From: Paraclostridium sordellii
GTDB lineage: Bacteria > Bacillota > Clostridia > Peptostreptococcales > Peptostreptococcaceae
Direction of reading: 5' to 3'
NCBI RefSeq assembly: GCF_000953675.1
Contig: NZ_LN679998.1
Span: 3,223,029 to 3,287,028, forward strand
DNA length: 64,000 nt
In this document: positions 55,128 to 64,000 of the stretch, piece by piece
Layout: every line of letters begins with the position of its first letter
Position numbering within the stretch: the first letter of the stretch is position 1
Notes under the pieces: model-generated
What the model saw: the letters and a program-made list of their open reading frames with translations, nothing else
What the model was told of the DNA's origin: nothing
Database searches by the model: none
Translations under genes and position numbers: made by a program

Positions 55128-55901
55128 CTATATCACATCCTCTTCTAAATCTATAAATTCCTCTGCTAATTCTAAGTATGCCATTGACCCTTTACATCTA
55201 GAATCATAATAAATTGCTGGTTTACCATGACTTGGAGCCTCTGCAAGCCTTACATTTCTAGGTATTAAAGTCGTGTATACACTTCCCTTAAAATATTTCT
55301 TAACTTCTTCTACAACTTGTATTGATAAATTTGCTCTTCCATCAAACATACTTAAAACTACGCCTTGTATTTCCAAATCCGGATTTAGACTTCGTTTTAT
55401 AAGTGATATAGTTTCCATTAGCTGGCTTACACCCTCTAATGCATAATATTCACACTGTATAGGAATTAATACACTATCAACTGCTGTTAGGCAGTTGATG
55501 GTAAGCATACCTAAAGAAGGCGGGCAATCTATAAATATATAATCATAGTTATCTTTCACTTTATCTATAGCTTTTTTTAATATATATTCTCTTTCTTCTA
55601 CACTTGTAAACTCAATTTCTGCTCCAGCTAACTCTGTAGCTGATGCAACTATATCAATATTCTCAAATTCTGTTTTAATTATAGCTTCTTCTATATTATC
55701 GTTGTTTATTAATACTTCATAAATAGTACTTTCAACTTCGTTTTTTTCTATTCCATATCCACTAGTTGAATTCCCTTGTGGATCTAAATCTAATACTAAT
55801 ACCTTTTTTCCCATTTTAGCTATACTTGCACTTAAATTAACATTTGTAGTTGTTTTTCCAACTCCACCCTTTTGATTAAAAACTGCTATTACCTTTCCCA
55901 T
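55128..55901 (-). CDS. parA: Chromosome partition ATPase ParA (Soj)
   Basis: 257 aa. Deviant Walker A KGGVGKTTTN in VFNQKGGVGKTT, DLDPQGN, and the Walker B YIFIDCPPSLG. It works with ParB in origin segregation and controls DnaA activity in relatives. GGGGGTAAG precedes the ATG. Confidence 0.96.
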   Translation of the reverse strand: MGKVIAVFNQKGGVGKTTTNVNLSASIAKMGKKVLVLDLDPQGNSTSGYGIEKNEVESTIYEVLINNDNIEEAIIKTEFENIDIVASATELAGAEIEFTSVEEREYILKKAIDKVKDNYDYIFIDCPPSLGMLTINCLTAVDSVLIPIQCEYYALEGVSQLMETISLIKRSLNPDLEIQGVVLSMFDGRANLSIQVVEEVKKYFKGSVYTTLIPRNVRLAEAPSHGKPAIYYDSRCKGSMAYLELAEEFIDLEEDVI

Positions 55902-55930
55902 AAGTCTTACCCCCTTTAAGCTTTTAAAAA

Positions 55931-55955
55931 AAGATTACTGCTAAGCAGTAATCTT
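55931..55955 (-). terminator. Terminator of noc
   Basis: AAGATTACTGC pairs with GCAGTAATCTT over TAA, ending in T-runs just after the stop at 55956; parA therefore likely has its own promoter or depends on readthrough. Confidence 0.82.
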
Positions 55956-56747
55956 TTATTTTTTAGGAATCTTTACAACAACCTCTACATGGTCACCTTT
56001 ATCAATCTCTTTGTACTTGGCTTCTAATCCTGTATTAGTTATAGCCTCATATGCTTGTTTTATAGTATTTAGGTAAATTCTCATTCCCATTATACCTTTA
56101 ACAGTTTGTTTTTTATCTTCACCATCTTTAGGTTGTTTGATATCTTCTAATAGATCTGCTATTAGCTTTTCTGTTTTCTTAACATTTAAATCTGATTTAA
56201 TTACCTTATCTAAAACTTCTCTCATCATTTCTTCATCTGGTAATTTAAGTAAAGCTCTAGCGTGTCTTTCTGTTAAGCCATTTTCAACTAATTTTATTTT
56301 TATATCTGTTGGTAATCTTAGTATTCTAATTTTATTAGCTATTGTAGATTGATTTTTTCCTAATTTTTCTGCAAGTTGTTGTTGCGTAAAACTATGTTCT
56401 TTTATTAAATTTTCATAACCCATAGCTTCTTCTATAAAATTTAAATCTTCTCTTTGTAAGTTTTCTAATAATGCCAAAACAGCCGAAGATTCATCAGACA
56501 TATTATTTATTATAGCAGGAATAGTTTCTAGTCCAGCTAATTTAGATGCCCTTAGCCTTCTTTCTCCTGCTACTAGTTCATATTCATCATTACTTTTACT
56601 CCTAACAGTTATAGGTTGTAAAATACCATATACCTTTATAGATTCACTTAATTCTTCTAATGCTGACTGTGAAAATACTCTTCTTGGTTGGTATGGATTT
56701 GGAACTATATTACTTATAGGTATCTCCATAACTCTTTTATCTTCCAT
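55956..56747 (-). CDS. noc: Nucleoid occlusion protein Noc (ParB paralogue)
   Basis: 263 aa. It shares the ParB N-domain (GERRLRASKLAGLETIP, ENLQREDLNFIEEA) and HTH (TQQQLAEKLGKNQSTIAN) with the neighbouring ParB, but the position next to rsmG, upstream of parA, is that of noc. It lacks an obvious N-terminal amphipathic helix in front of PISNIVPNPYQPRRVF, so membrane binding is uncertain. GAGAGGGAT precedes the ATG. Confidence 0.87.
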   Translation of the reverse strand: MEDKRVMEIPISNIVPNPYQPRRVFSQSALEELSESIKVYGILQPITVRSKSNDEYELVAGERRLRASKLAGLETIPAIINNMSDESSAVLALLENLQREDLNFIEEAMGYENLIKEHSFTQQQLAEKLGKNQSTIANKIRILRLPTDIKIKLVENGLTERHARALLKLPDEEMMREVLDKVIKSDLNVKKTEKLIADLLEDIKQPKDGEDKKQTVKGIMGMRIYLNTIKQAYEAITNTGLEAKYKEIDKGDHVEVVVKIPKK

Positions 56748-56907
56748 AACATCCCTCTCTCATCCAAAACTAAATATATTTAAAACACGAAATTACCTTA
56801 GTTACTCATGTGTATAATATTTCTTCATTTACCTACATATTCCTTCTAAAATATTTTTTTTAACATATATTTTTAAAATATTTCTCCGGAAATATTAAGT
56901 TTCAACT

Positions 56908-57627
56908 TTATTTTATTGGGCTTTTTACTGGTTTTCCAGCTTTTCTTGGATATTTTGCTGGCGTATTATTTACCTTTTTGAAAACAACTATATTATGTTT
57001 TAAATCCATTTCTGGAAGCTCAACATCTATTTTTTCAACAAATTCTAAGCCTAGTACTTCCATAGCCTTTTTAGATTCTTCCAACTCTGTATCTGCATTT
57101 GGACCCTTAAGGCAAACGAAGTATCCACCTACTTTTATGAAAGGTACACAAAATTCCATTAAAATAGGTAGCCCAGCAACTGCTCTAGCTGTAGCTACAT
57201 CATATTGTTCCCTATAATTTCCATCTTTACCAAAATCTTCAGCTCTTCCATGTATTAATTCTATATCTTCAATTCCTACATTTTTACAAACTTCACTTAA
57301 AAAATTTATTCTTTTATTTAAAGAGTCTAAAAGCGTAACTTTAGTATTTTCTAGACAAATTCTTAAAGGTAATCCTGGAAATCCAGCACCAGTTCCGACA
57401 TCAATTATAGACATCCCATCTTTTATATATCCATTTTTAACTGCTGCAATAGAATCTAAAAAATGCTTTATATAAACTTCTCTTTCATCTTCGATACCAG
57501 TTAAATTCATTCTTTGATTCCAATCAACTAATATCTCTCTATATAATCTAAATTTTTCCACCGTATTATCTGTGCAATTAATGCCTAAATCTTCTATTCC
57601 TTTTTTTAAAATTTCAGCATTATTCAT
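56908..57627 (-). CDS. rsmG: 16S rRNA (guanine527-N7)-methyltransferase
   Basis: 240 aa from ATG 57627, which follows GAGGTG and overlaps the mnmG stop by eight bases. [19 protein letters not shown], the SAM motif [28 protein letters not shown] and ATARAVAGL are the standard RsmG blocks. A short basic tail ([17 protein letters not shown]) follows. Confidence 0.96.
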   Translation of the reverse strand: MNNAEILKKGIEDLGINCTDNTVEKFRLYREILVDWNQRMNLTGIEDEREVYIKHFLDSIAAVKNGYIKDGMSIIDVGTGAGFPGLPLRICLENTKVTLLDSLNKRINFLSEVCKNVGIEDIELIHGRAEDFGKDGNYREQYDVATARAVAGLPILMEFCVPFIKVGGYFVCLKGPNADTELEESKKAMEVLGLEFVEKIDVELPEMDLKHNIVVFKKVNNTPAKYPRKAGKPVKSPIK

Positions 57628-59515
57628 TTTTTTCACCTCTACCTCTTCGTTGTTGCTCAAGATAGATAAGTAACACTGATATATCAGCTGGTGATACTCC
57701 AGATATACGAGATGCTTGTCCTATCGATATAGGTTTTATTGCATCTAACTTTTGTCTAGCTTCTATTCTTAATCCATCTATAGCTGAGTAATTTAACTCT
57801 TCACTTAGCTTTTTATTTTCTAACTTTTTAAATTGATCAATTTGTTTTAATTGCTTATCTATATAACCTTCGTATTTAGTCATGATTACGCACTGCTCTT
57901 TTATAGCATATGGTACATTTTCACCAGCACCTTTACCTGCAGCTTCTATCATATCATAATCAACTTCTGGTCTTTTTAAGAACTCATATAAAGAGTATCC
58001 CACTTTTATAGGAGAAGCCCCTTTTTCTTCTAATAGATGATTTATATCCTTAGGAGTAACTCTTTCAGTTTTTAATCTCTCTAGTTCTTTTTCTATTAAT
58101 TCTTTTTTCTCTAAAAACTTATTATACCTATCTTCATTTACAAGACCCATATCATACCCTTTTTGAGTAAGTCTCATATCTGCATTATCTTGTCTTAAAT
58201 ATAGTCTATATTCACATCTAGATGTCATCATTCTATATGGTTCATTAGTTCCTTTTGTAACTAAATCATCTATTAAAACTCCTATATAGGCTTCTGATCT
58301 ATCTAAAACAAATGGTTCTTTTCCTTGAATTTTTAATGCTGCATTTATTCCTGCTATTAATCCTTGAGAAGCTGCCTCTTCATAACCTGATGTCCCATTA
58401 AACTGACCTGCACTAAATAAGTTTTCAACACCTTTTATTTCAAGAGTTATTTTTAATTGAGTAGGGTCTATACAATCATACTCAATAGCATAAGCTGGTC
58501 TCATTATTCTAGCATTCTCAAGTCCTTTTACACTTTTATACATTTGTATTTGTACTTCATAAGGTAAACTTGTAGATATACCTTGTATATACATTTCTTT
58601 TGTACTTTCGCCTTCTGGCTCGATAAATATTTGATGTGAATCTTTATCACTGAATCTTACTATTTTATCTTCTATTGAAGGGCAATATCTAGCTCCTGTA
58701 CTATCTATCTTACCAGCATACATAGGAGATCTTCCTAAGTTATTCATAATTATTTCATGAGTACTTATATTTGTTCTTGTTAAGTAACATGGCTCTTGCT
58801 TTCTTGCCAACTCATCATTTAAAAATGAAAATGGAGTTACACGTTCATCTCCATTTTGGATTTCCATAACAGAAAAATCTATACTATCTCTGTGTATTCT
58901 TGCAGGTGTTCCTGTTTTAAATCTTCTCATTCTCAACCCTAAATCTACAAGTTTATCAGTTAAAAATTTACTATATCCAAGAGCATTAGGTCCTTCATTA
59001 AATGAAACCTCACCCATATAAATTCTAGAGTTTAAGTATACTCCTGTAGCTAAAACAACTGCTTTAGAATGATATATACATCCTAGCTTTGTTACAACTC
59101 CTTTTACAACATTGCCTTCACTTAATATATCTACTACTTCATCCATTACAATATCTATATTAGGCTCATTTTCTAGTGTTTTTTTCATTTCTTCATGATA
59201 TCTAGTTTTATCTGCTTGAGCTCTTAAAGAATGAACTGCTGGCCCTTTTGCTGTATTTAACATTCTACTTTGTATAAATGTCTTATCTATATTGATACCC
59301 ATCTCTCCACCTAGGGCGTCTATCTCTTTTACTAATTGACCTTTACCTGTTCCTCCTATAGATGGGTTACATGGTAAAAGTGCTATAGAATCTAGCGAAA
59401 GAGTTATAACAAGTGTTTTATGCCCCATTCTAGCTGTAGCTAGTGCAGCTTCACATCCTGCATGACCAGCCCCAACTACTATTACATCATAATTTCCTGC
59501 ATCAAAATTTAACAT
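57620..59515 (-). CDS. mnmG: tRNA uridine-5-carboxymethylaminomethyl synthesis enzyme MnmG
   Basis: 631 aa. FAD site [39 protein letters not shown], the catalytic Cys region [12 protein letters not shown] and the C-terminal helical domain ([13 protein letters not shown]). With MnmE it modifies wobble U34. It follows mnmE with a parS-like sequence between them. Confidence 0.97.
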   Translation of the reverse strand: MLNFDAGNYDVIVVGAGHAGCEAALATARMGHKTLVITLSLDSIALLPCNPSIGGTGKGQLVKEIDALGGEMGINIDKTFIQSRMLNTAKGPAVHSLRAQADKTRYHEEMKKTLENEPNIDIVMDEVVDILSEGNVVKGVVTKLGCIYHSKAVVLATGVYLNSRIYMGEVSFNEGPNALGYSKFLTDKLVDLGLRMRRFKTGTPARIHRDSIDFSVMEIQNGDERVTPFSFLNDELARKQEPCYLTRTNISTHEIIMNNLGRSPMYAGKIDSTGARYCPSIEDKIVRFSDKDSHQIFIEPEGESTKEMYIQGISTSLPYEVQIQMYKSVKGLENARIMRPAYAIEYDCIDPTQLKITLEIKGVENLFSAGQFNGTSGYEEAASQGLIAGINAALKIQGKEPFVLDRSEAYIGVLIDDLVTKGTNEPYRMMTSRCEYRLYLRQDNADMRLTQKGYDMGLVNEDRYNKFLEKKELIEKELERLKTERVTPKDINHLLEEKGASPIKVGYSLYEFLKRPEVDYDMIEAAGKGAGENVPYAIKEQCVIMTKYEGYIDKQLKQIDQFKKLENKKLSEELNYSAIDGLRIEARQKLDAIKPISIGQASRISGVSPADISVLLIYLEQQRRGRGEKNE

Positions 59516-59539
59516 ATGTTCTCCTTTCCGTATAAATAA

Positions 59540-59555
59540 TGTTTCACGAAAAACA
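59540..59555. promoter_or_regulatory. parS-like site between mnmE and mnmG
   Basis: TGTTTCACGAAAAACA matches 14 of 16 bases of the parS consensus TGTTNCACGTGAAACA; flanks extend the inverted repeat (AATAATGTTT/AAACATTATT). The two central mismatches break the core palindrome. Confidence 0.5.
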
Positions 59556-59559
59556 TTAT

Positions 59560-60939
59560 TTACTTTCCTATACAGAAGTTACTAAATATAGTGTCTAATA
59601 AATCTTCTGTTACTGTGTCTCCATTTATATATCCTAAGTAATCCCATATATTTTTGAAGTCAACTTCTATAAAATCAAGTGGCATATATGACTCAATAGC
59701 CATTATAGCATCAGCTATTGATTGTTTTGCTTTATAAAGAGCATCTTTATGTCTAGAATTAGTAACTACTAAATCTGATGAGTTTCTTACTGCTCCAGCA
59801 AATACCATATCTTCTATTTTTTCATGAATTTTTTCTATACCTTCATGCTGTAATGCTGATATGTTTATTATATTGTCTTCATCAATATATTCTTTTACTT
59901 TATCTATCTCTATTACTTGTTCTAAATCAGTTTTATTTAATAAAACAATTGTTTTATTAGGTTGAACCGCTTCTAAAATTTCTATATCTTCTTTATCTAG
60001 ATTTCTTGAAGAGTCTAAAACTACAATTGATAAATCTGCTGAGTTAAAGAATTCTCTAGATTTTTCAACTCCTATTTTCTCAACTATATCTTCAGTTTCT
60101 CTTATACCTGCAGTATCAACTATTTTTAGAGGTATTCCTTTTATATTTACGAATTCTTCTATTATGTCTCTAGTTGTCCCAGGTATATCAGTTACTATTG
60201 CTCTATTTTCTCCTAAAACTGCATTTAATAATGATGATTTTCCTACATTTGGTTTCCCTACTATTACAGTTTTTAATCCATCTCTAAGAATTTTACCACT
60301 TTCAGCTGTGTCATATAATTTATTTATCTCTTTTTGTAATTGTATAGATCTTTCTTTCAATGTATTATAAGTTATATGCTCTACGTCTTCATCTGGAAAA
60401 TCTATTGAAACAGTTATGTGAGCTAACATTTCTGTTATATCATGTCTTAAATCTTTTATTTTTTTAGATAAAGCTCCCTCTAATTGAGTTTGTGCTACTG
60501 AGTGTGCCATCTCAGTTTTTGCATTTATAACATCTATTATTGCTTCAGCTTGAGCTAAGTCTATTCTTCCATTTAAGAATGCTCTTTTTGTAAATTCACC
60601 TTGATCAGCTAATCTTACATCTTTTGATAAAACTAATTCTAATATTTTCTTTACAGATATAAATCCACCGTGACAATTTATCTCTATTACATCTTCAGTT
60701 GTATATGAGTTTGGTCCTTTCATATAAGCTACCAATACTTCATCTATTATTTTCTCTCCGTCTATTACATGTCCATATATAAGAGTTCTCGTGTTATATT
60801 CCTCTATTTTTTTTCCGGATACTGATTTGAATATATCATTTGCTACTTGAAGTGATTTTTCTCCACTTATTCTTATTATTCCGATTCCACCTTCACCCGG
60901 AGCTGTTGCAATTGCAGCTATAGTATCATCTATAAACAA
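59560..60939 (-). CDS. mnmE: tRNA modification GTPase MnmE
   Basis: 459 aa from TTG at 60937-60939, six bases after GAGGTG (a GTG within that site is excluded). [19 protein letters not shown] starts the folate-binding domain; the G domain has [24 protein letters not shown] and NKTD; the C-terminal FCIGK carries the essential Cys. Partner of MnmG. Confidence 0.95.
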   Translation of the reverse strand: MFIDDTIAAIATAPGEGGIGIIRISGEKSLQVANDIFKSVSGKKIEEYNTRTLIYGHVIDGEKIIDEVLVAYMKGPNSYTTEDVIEINCHGGFISVKKILELVLSKDVRLADQGEFTKRAFLNGRIDLAQAEAIIDVINAKTEMAHSVAQTQLEGALSKKIKDLRHDITEMLAHITVSIDFPDEDVEHITYNTLKERSIQLQKEINKLYDTAESGKILRDGLKTVIVGKPNVGKSSLLNAVLGENRAIVTDIPGTTRDIIEEFVNIKGIPLKIVDTAGIRETEDIVEKIGVEKSREFFNSADLSIVVLDSSRNLDKEDIEILEAVQPNKTIVLLNKTDLEQVIEIDKVKEYIDEDNIINISALQHEGIEKIHEKIEDMVFAGAVRNSSDLVVTNSRHKDALYKAKQSIADAIMAIESYMPLDFIEVDFKNIWDYLGYINGDTVTEDLLDTIFSNFCIGK

Positions 60940-61142
60940 CCCTATCACCTCTTTATTTTAAATTTTTTAATATATAAACTCGTAAAGTAATATTTTATCA
61001 TTTTATGACTTATTTTGTAATAATATATTATCATAAATTATATAAGTCACATCTAATATAATACCATTTATTTGTCTCTATTCTCATATACTTTAAATTA
61101 TTTCCTTAATCTAACTATTATATAAAAATTTTTTCAAAAATA

Positions 61143-61167
61143 AAACCCCCTATAAATTAGGAGGTTT
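61143..61167 (-). terminator. Terminator of the rpmH-jag operon
   Basis: AAACCCCCTA pairs with TAGGAGGTTT with one mismatch, 11 bases past the jag stop. Confidence 0.8.
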
Positions 61168-61177
61168 GCTTTTATTA

Positions 61178-61879
61178 CTACTTTTTATATTCAATTACAA
61201 GCCTTCTATATGGATCTACACCTTCACTGTAAGTTTTTACAAACTTATCATTTTGAAGAGTTGAGTGAATAATTCTTCTCTCATATGGATTCATATAGTC
61301 TAACTTTTTAGTTCTTCTTGTTTTAGCTACTTCTCTAGCTACCTTGTTTGCATATCTTATTAAAGACTCTTCTCTCTTAGATCTATAATTTTCTATATCA
61401 ACAAGAACCTTGCTATGAGAATCTTTATTTGATTTATTTAATGCTAATCCTGCTAGGAATTGGATCGAATCTAAACTTTCCCCTCTTCTTCCAATTAAAC
61501 AAGCAGCATCTTTTCCTTTTATATTAACTTTTACAGTATTTTTTTCTTGAGTAACATCTATGTTTGCATCTAAATTTAGATTATTTATTATATTTGATAT
61601 AAATCCTCTAACGACATCTACTTCTGTTACTTTATTTGTATCTTCTATTTCAACTATAGTTTCAGTCTCTATAACTACAGACTCTTCAACTATTTCTTCT
61701 TTTTCTTTAACTGTTATTTTAAAAATACCATCTTTACTTCCTATTAAACCTAAGAATCCTTTTGTTGGTTCTTTTATAACTTCTACTTCAATGTCATCTT
61801 TACTTACGCTAAACTGTCTTAAAGCTTTAGATATTGCTTCATCAATATTTTTACTTCTTATTTCTAGGCTTTGTTTCAT
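61178..61879 (-). CDS. jag: RNA-binding protein Jag/KhpB
   Basis: 233 aa. Jag-N domain (EIRSKNIDEAISKALRQFSV then KGFLGLIGSKDG), an acidic linker, a KH domain with IGRRGESLDSIQFLA, and an R3H domain with YANKVAREVAKTRRTKK. KhpB acts with KhpA on RNAs controlling division and envelope growth. It overlaps yidC by 29 bases. Confidence 0.94.
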   Translation of the reverse strand: MKQSLEIRSKNIDEAISKALRQFSVSKDDIEVEVIKEPTKGFLGLIGSKDGIFKITVKEKEEIVEESVVIETETIVEIEDTNKVTEVDVVRGFISNIINNLNLDANIDVTQEKNTVKVNIKGKDAACLIGRRGESLDSIQFLAGLALNKSNKDSHSKVLVDIENYRSKREESLIRYANKVAREVAKTRRTKKLDYMNPYERRIIHSTLQNDKFVKTYSEGVDPYRRLVIEYKK

Positions 61880-62558
61880 CTACTACACCCTCCCCAGAAT
61901 TAGCAAGCTTAGCTTTTAATGGATTCATTACTAAGTAGTATTGAGCTAACTGGAATAAGTTACTTACAGTCCAGTATAATGCAAGACCAGCTGGGAAACT
62001 TATACCCCACCAAACCATCATAGCTGACATAAAATATGTCATAAATTTCATAGATCCTTGTTGTTGATCTTTTGGTATAGTTAACATTTGTGTTATTAAA
62101 GTTGTAACACCTGCTAAAATAGCTATTATTAATGTTTTATCTGGTGATGATAAAGATGGCATCCATAAAAATCCTGTATCTGCAGCTTTTTGTGCAGCAG
62201 GACTAGCGAAAACTCCATATGTAACTGGATTTCTTAATACATTGTAAAGACCTATTAATATAGGAAATTGTATTAATAATGGTAAGCACCCTGCCATAGG
62301 ATTTACTTTAGCTTCTTGATAAACCTTCATTATCTCTTGATTTTGTTTTTCTGGTTTACTTTTGTACTTCTCTTGTATTTCTTTTATTTTAGGCTGTATA
62401 TCTTGCATTGCCTTCATAGATTTAGTTTGTTTTATAGTTAGTGGTAATAATACTATTTTTACAACTACTGTAAATAAAACGATTGCTAAACCATAATTAG
62501 TTGCAAATTCTAATATAAATTTAAGAACTTGTCCTAATAAGTTACTAATTAAATTCAA
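61851..62558 (-). CDS. yidC: Membrane protein insertase YidC (SpoIIIJ type)
   Basis: 235 aa from TTG at 62556-62558, eight bases after GGGAGG; a GTG 30 bases upstream has no site. Five membrane segments; VVKIVLLPLTIKQTKSM with the essential hydrophilic-groove Arg replaced by the local Lys pattern, a cytoplasmic coiled hairpin (QPKIKEIQEKYKSKPEKQ), NPMAGCLPLLIQFPILIGLY. Short Gram-positive form without a periplasmic domain; no lipobox Cys is visible at this start. Confidence 0.93.
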   Translation of the reverse strand: MNLISNLLGQVLKFILEFATNYGLAIVLFTVVVKIVLLPLTIKQTKSMKAMQDIQPKIKEIQEKYKSKPEKQNQEIMKVYQEAKVNPMAGCLPLLIQFPILIGLYNVLRNPVTYGVFASPAAQKAADTGFLWMPSLSSPDKTLIIAILAGVTTLITQMLTIPKDQQQGSMKFMTYFMSAMMVWWGISFPAGLALYWTVSNLFQLAQYYLVMNPLKAKLANSGEGVVDETKPRNKK

Positions 62559-62593
62559 TTTTAGTACCTCCCAAAGTGTCTTTTTCACTTAAA

Positions 62594-62845
62594 TTATTTT
62601 AGAGGATCATATCCTCCAGGATGGAAAGGGTGACACTTTAATATTCTTCTTATAGCTAAATAAGATCCTTTTAGTGCCCCATATTTTTTTAATGCTTCTA
62701 TTGCATACTGAGAACAAGTAGGATAAAACCTGCACGTAGGTCCTTTTAAAGGAGATATGTATTTTTGATAAAACCTTACTATATATATAAAAACCTTTGT
62801 CAAATAACTATTTATATTTTTTAGTAAGTTAGATAATTGCTTCAA
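62594..62845 (-). CDS. yidD: Membrane protein insertion efficiency factor YidD
   Basis: 83 aa. An amphipathic N-terminus, then [20 protein letters not shown] and [19 protein letters not shown], the family signature with three Cys. Likely start TTG (62843-62845) after GGGGGAT. Between rnpA and yidC. Confidence 0.95.
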   Translation of the reverse strand: MKQLSNLLKNINSYLTKVFIYIVRFYQKYISPLKGPTCRFYPTCSQYAIEALKKYGALKGSYLAIRRILKCHPFHPGGYDPLK

Positions 62846-62869
62846 TTTAATCCCCCATATCCTTTAACC

Positions 62870-63211
62870 TTAACTCAGCTTAGCTTTTTTTATTAAAGTT
62901 TTAACTGATTTCTCTATATCTTCATACTCAGCATCTTTACTAGCAACTCTAGCTATGAACACTAAATCATATCCATTTTTTATATGTTCATCACAATTTA
63001 ACCTAAAACTTTCTCTTATCCTTCTTCTTATTTTGTTCCTAACAGTAGCCTTACCTACTTTTTTAGAAACAGAAAATCCTACTCTATTAAAGTCTGATTT
63101 ATTATCCAGTATATACATTACTAAGTATTTATTTGCAAAAGATTTGCCGTGTTTGTATACTTTTCTAAAATCAGAGTCTTTTCTTATACCTTTAGTATTC
63201 TTGAAATCCAT
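62870..63211 (-). CDS. rnpA: Ribonuclease P protein component
   Basis: 113 aa. RKDSDFRKVYKHGKSFANKY, VGFSVSKKVGKATVRNKIRR and RRRIRESFR are the RNase P protein signature. It helps the RNA subunit cut tRNA leaders. AGGAGGATT precedes the ATG. Confidence 0.96.
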   Translation of the reverse strand: MDFKNTKGIRKDSDFRKVYKHGKSFANKYLVMYILDNKSDFNRVGFSVSKKVGKATVRNKIRRRIRESFRLNCDEHIKNGYDLVFIARVASKDAEYEDIEKSVKTLIKKAKLS

Positions 63212-63293
63212 ACTAAAATCCTCCTATAAACACAGCTTTAATTTATTTTTTTACACAAAAAGGCCACTTTTCAGCAGCCCTTTTCTAAAAAAA

Positions 63294-63428
63294 TTAATGA
63301 GTTAATCTCTTTCTTCCTTTAGCTCTTCTTCTCTTAAGAACATTTTTTCCATTAGAGTTTTTCATTCTCTTTCTAAATCCATGCTCTTTCTTTCTTTGTC
63401 TTTTCTTTGGCTGATAAGTTCTTTTCAT
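63294..63428 (-). CDS. rpmH: 50S ribosomal protein L34
   Basis: 44 aa, highly basic: [20 protein letters not shown] at the start and [13 protein letters not shown] at the end, the universal L34 sequence. AAGGCGG lies before the ATG at 63426-63428. First gene of the rpmH-rnpA-yidD-yidC-jag operon. Confidence 0.96.
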   Translation of the reverse strand: MKRTYQPKKRQRKKEHGFRKRMKNSNGKNVLKRRRAKGRKRLTH

Positions 63429-63507
63429 TTTTTGCACCGCCTTTCAAGATTGTTTTTCCGTTTATAAAAATAATAACTTTACCCTCAAAGTAAGCATAAC
63501 ACGTACA

Positions 63508-63536
63508 ATTATAAATCCTTTTAACTTTGTTGTCAA
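63508..63536 (-). promoter_or_regulatory. Promoter of the rpmH operon
   Basis: TTGACA (63531-63536), exactly 17 bases, then TATAAT (63508-63513) on the minus strand: both boxes are perfect consensus. Confidence 0.9.
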
Positions 63537-63623
63537 TGTATTTTTGAGCTAGTTTTATCAACATTAAATCAAATTTTTCTACAGTTAATTTTGTTAACTT
63601 TTTTATCAACAAGTAGTTAATTT

Positions 63624-63969
63624 TGTGGATAAATTGTATATAAATTATTGAAGTTTGGCATATATTCTGGTATTATAAATATACTTGTTGATAATGTTCA
63701 TAAAAATTATTAACATATAAGATTTATTCACAAGTTGTGGATAAAAATGTGCATAACTTATTAAGTAAAAGATAATAATCTTGTTATAGACTATATTTTT
63801 ATTATTATTGATATTATTTATAACTTTATATACATATTGTTTATATTTTCTATAAATTACAACGTCTTTTTTATTTTTTACAAATTATCCACATATTTAT
63901 CCATATTTTTTTTGCTTAAAAATGAATTTTTCAAATAAATAATTATTTTGTTAATAACTTTGTGGAAAA
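63624..63969 (+). other. Replication origin region (oriC) upstream of dnaA
   Basis: DnaA boxes: inverted TGTGGATAA at 63624-63632 and 63736-63744, TTATTCACA at 63724-63732, inverted TGTGCATAA at 63748-63756, TTATCCACA at 63885-63893, TTATCCATA at 63897-63905, and a weaker inverted TGTGGAAAA at 63961-63969. Between 63757 and 63880 the DNA is extremely AT-rich, a candidate unwinding element. GGAGG at 63987-63991 points to a dnaA start just after base 64000. The rpmH-dnaA interval is the standard place for oriC. Confidence 0.88.
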
Positions 63970-64000
63970 TGTTAATTATTTCGTTCGGAGGTTTTAAATT

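Noticed and set aside
63373..63612. A 79-codon frame on the minus strand
   Set aside because: It overlaps rpmH in another frame and spans the perfect rpmH promoter; rpmH explains the region.

Overview
The window is AT-rich, tightly packed chromosomal DNA from a low-GC Gram-positive anaerobe. It ends at the replication origin: the last 380 bases carry DnaA boxes and a ribosome binding site pointing right, just before an expected dnaA. Leftward from there run rpmH-rnpA-yidD-yidC-jag, mnmE-mnmG-rsmG-noc-parA-parB, rpsF-ssb-rpsR, gdpP-rplI-dnaB and purA. Together with an RstA-like HTH/TPR regulator beside the par genes, agr-type two-component pairs and selenium-type genes, this order suggests a Peptostreptococcaceae member (Clostridioides/Romboutsia/Paeniclostridium type). 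The assignment is by gene order and protein style, not by a database search.

Layout. 1-1303: start of a pyrimidine operon (pyrF, carA) behind a leader with two clear and one weaker PyrR-binding sequence and two terminators. 1335-3344: agrCA-like pair. 3479-22554: mixed metabolic and accessory genes: nitroreductase, M29 aminopeptidase, PfkB kinase, TtcA-like PP-loop protein, a YknWXYZ-like exporter, a CrtI-like flavoprotein, YitT-like protein, threonine catabolism (kbl-tdh), and small stress- or sulfur-related proteins (DUF488, CGGC, PhnA, DsrE/TauE, a UDG-fold protein). 23514-26980: a 3.5-kb insertion at the 3' end of rlmH. 26963-32008: rlmH, walJ, an M1-like peptidase, and the DnaD/DnaI-type helicase-loading pair. 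32015-37586: a double-FtsX ABC transporter beside a second agr-type two-component pair. 37717-38391: eight tRNA genes. 38682-50393: an amidase, purA, dnaB and ribosomal genes, an aminotransferase, and yedF/DUF3343/DUF951. 50503-63428: RstA-like regulator, cysteine-desulfurase-like protein, chromosome partition genes, tRNA modification genes and the rpmH operon. 63429-64000: oriC.

The most notable element is the rlmH insertion. An exact 18-bp sequence (the last codons of rlmH) is present at both ends. Just inside lie imperfect inverted repeats, and the cargo is two co-directional genes: a protein with a PD-(D/E)xK-like nuclease motif and a HerA-type hexameric ATPase. This is the insertion logic of staphylococcal SCC elements, here with no recombinase and a compact predicted anti-phage module. 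Other points of interest are a perfect 70-bp palindrome overlapping the end of the TtcA-like gene, two adjacent perfect DnaA boxes between dnaB and purA, and two agr-type signalling pairs without agrB/agrD.
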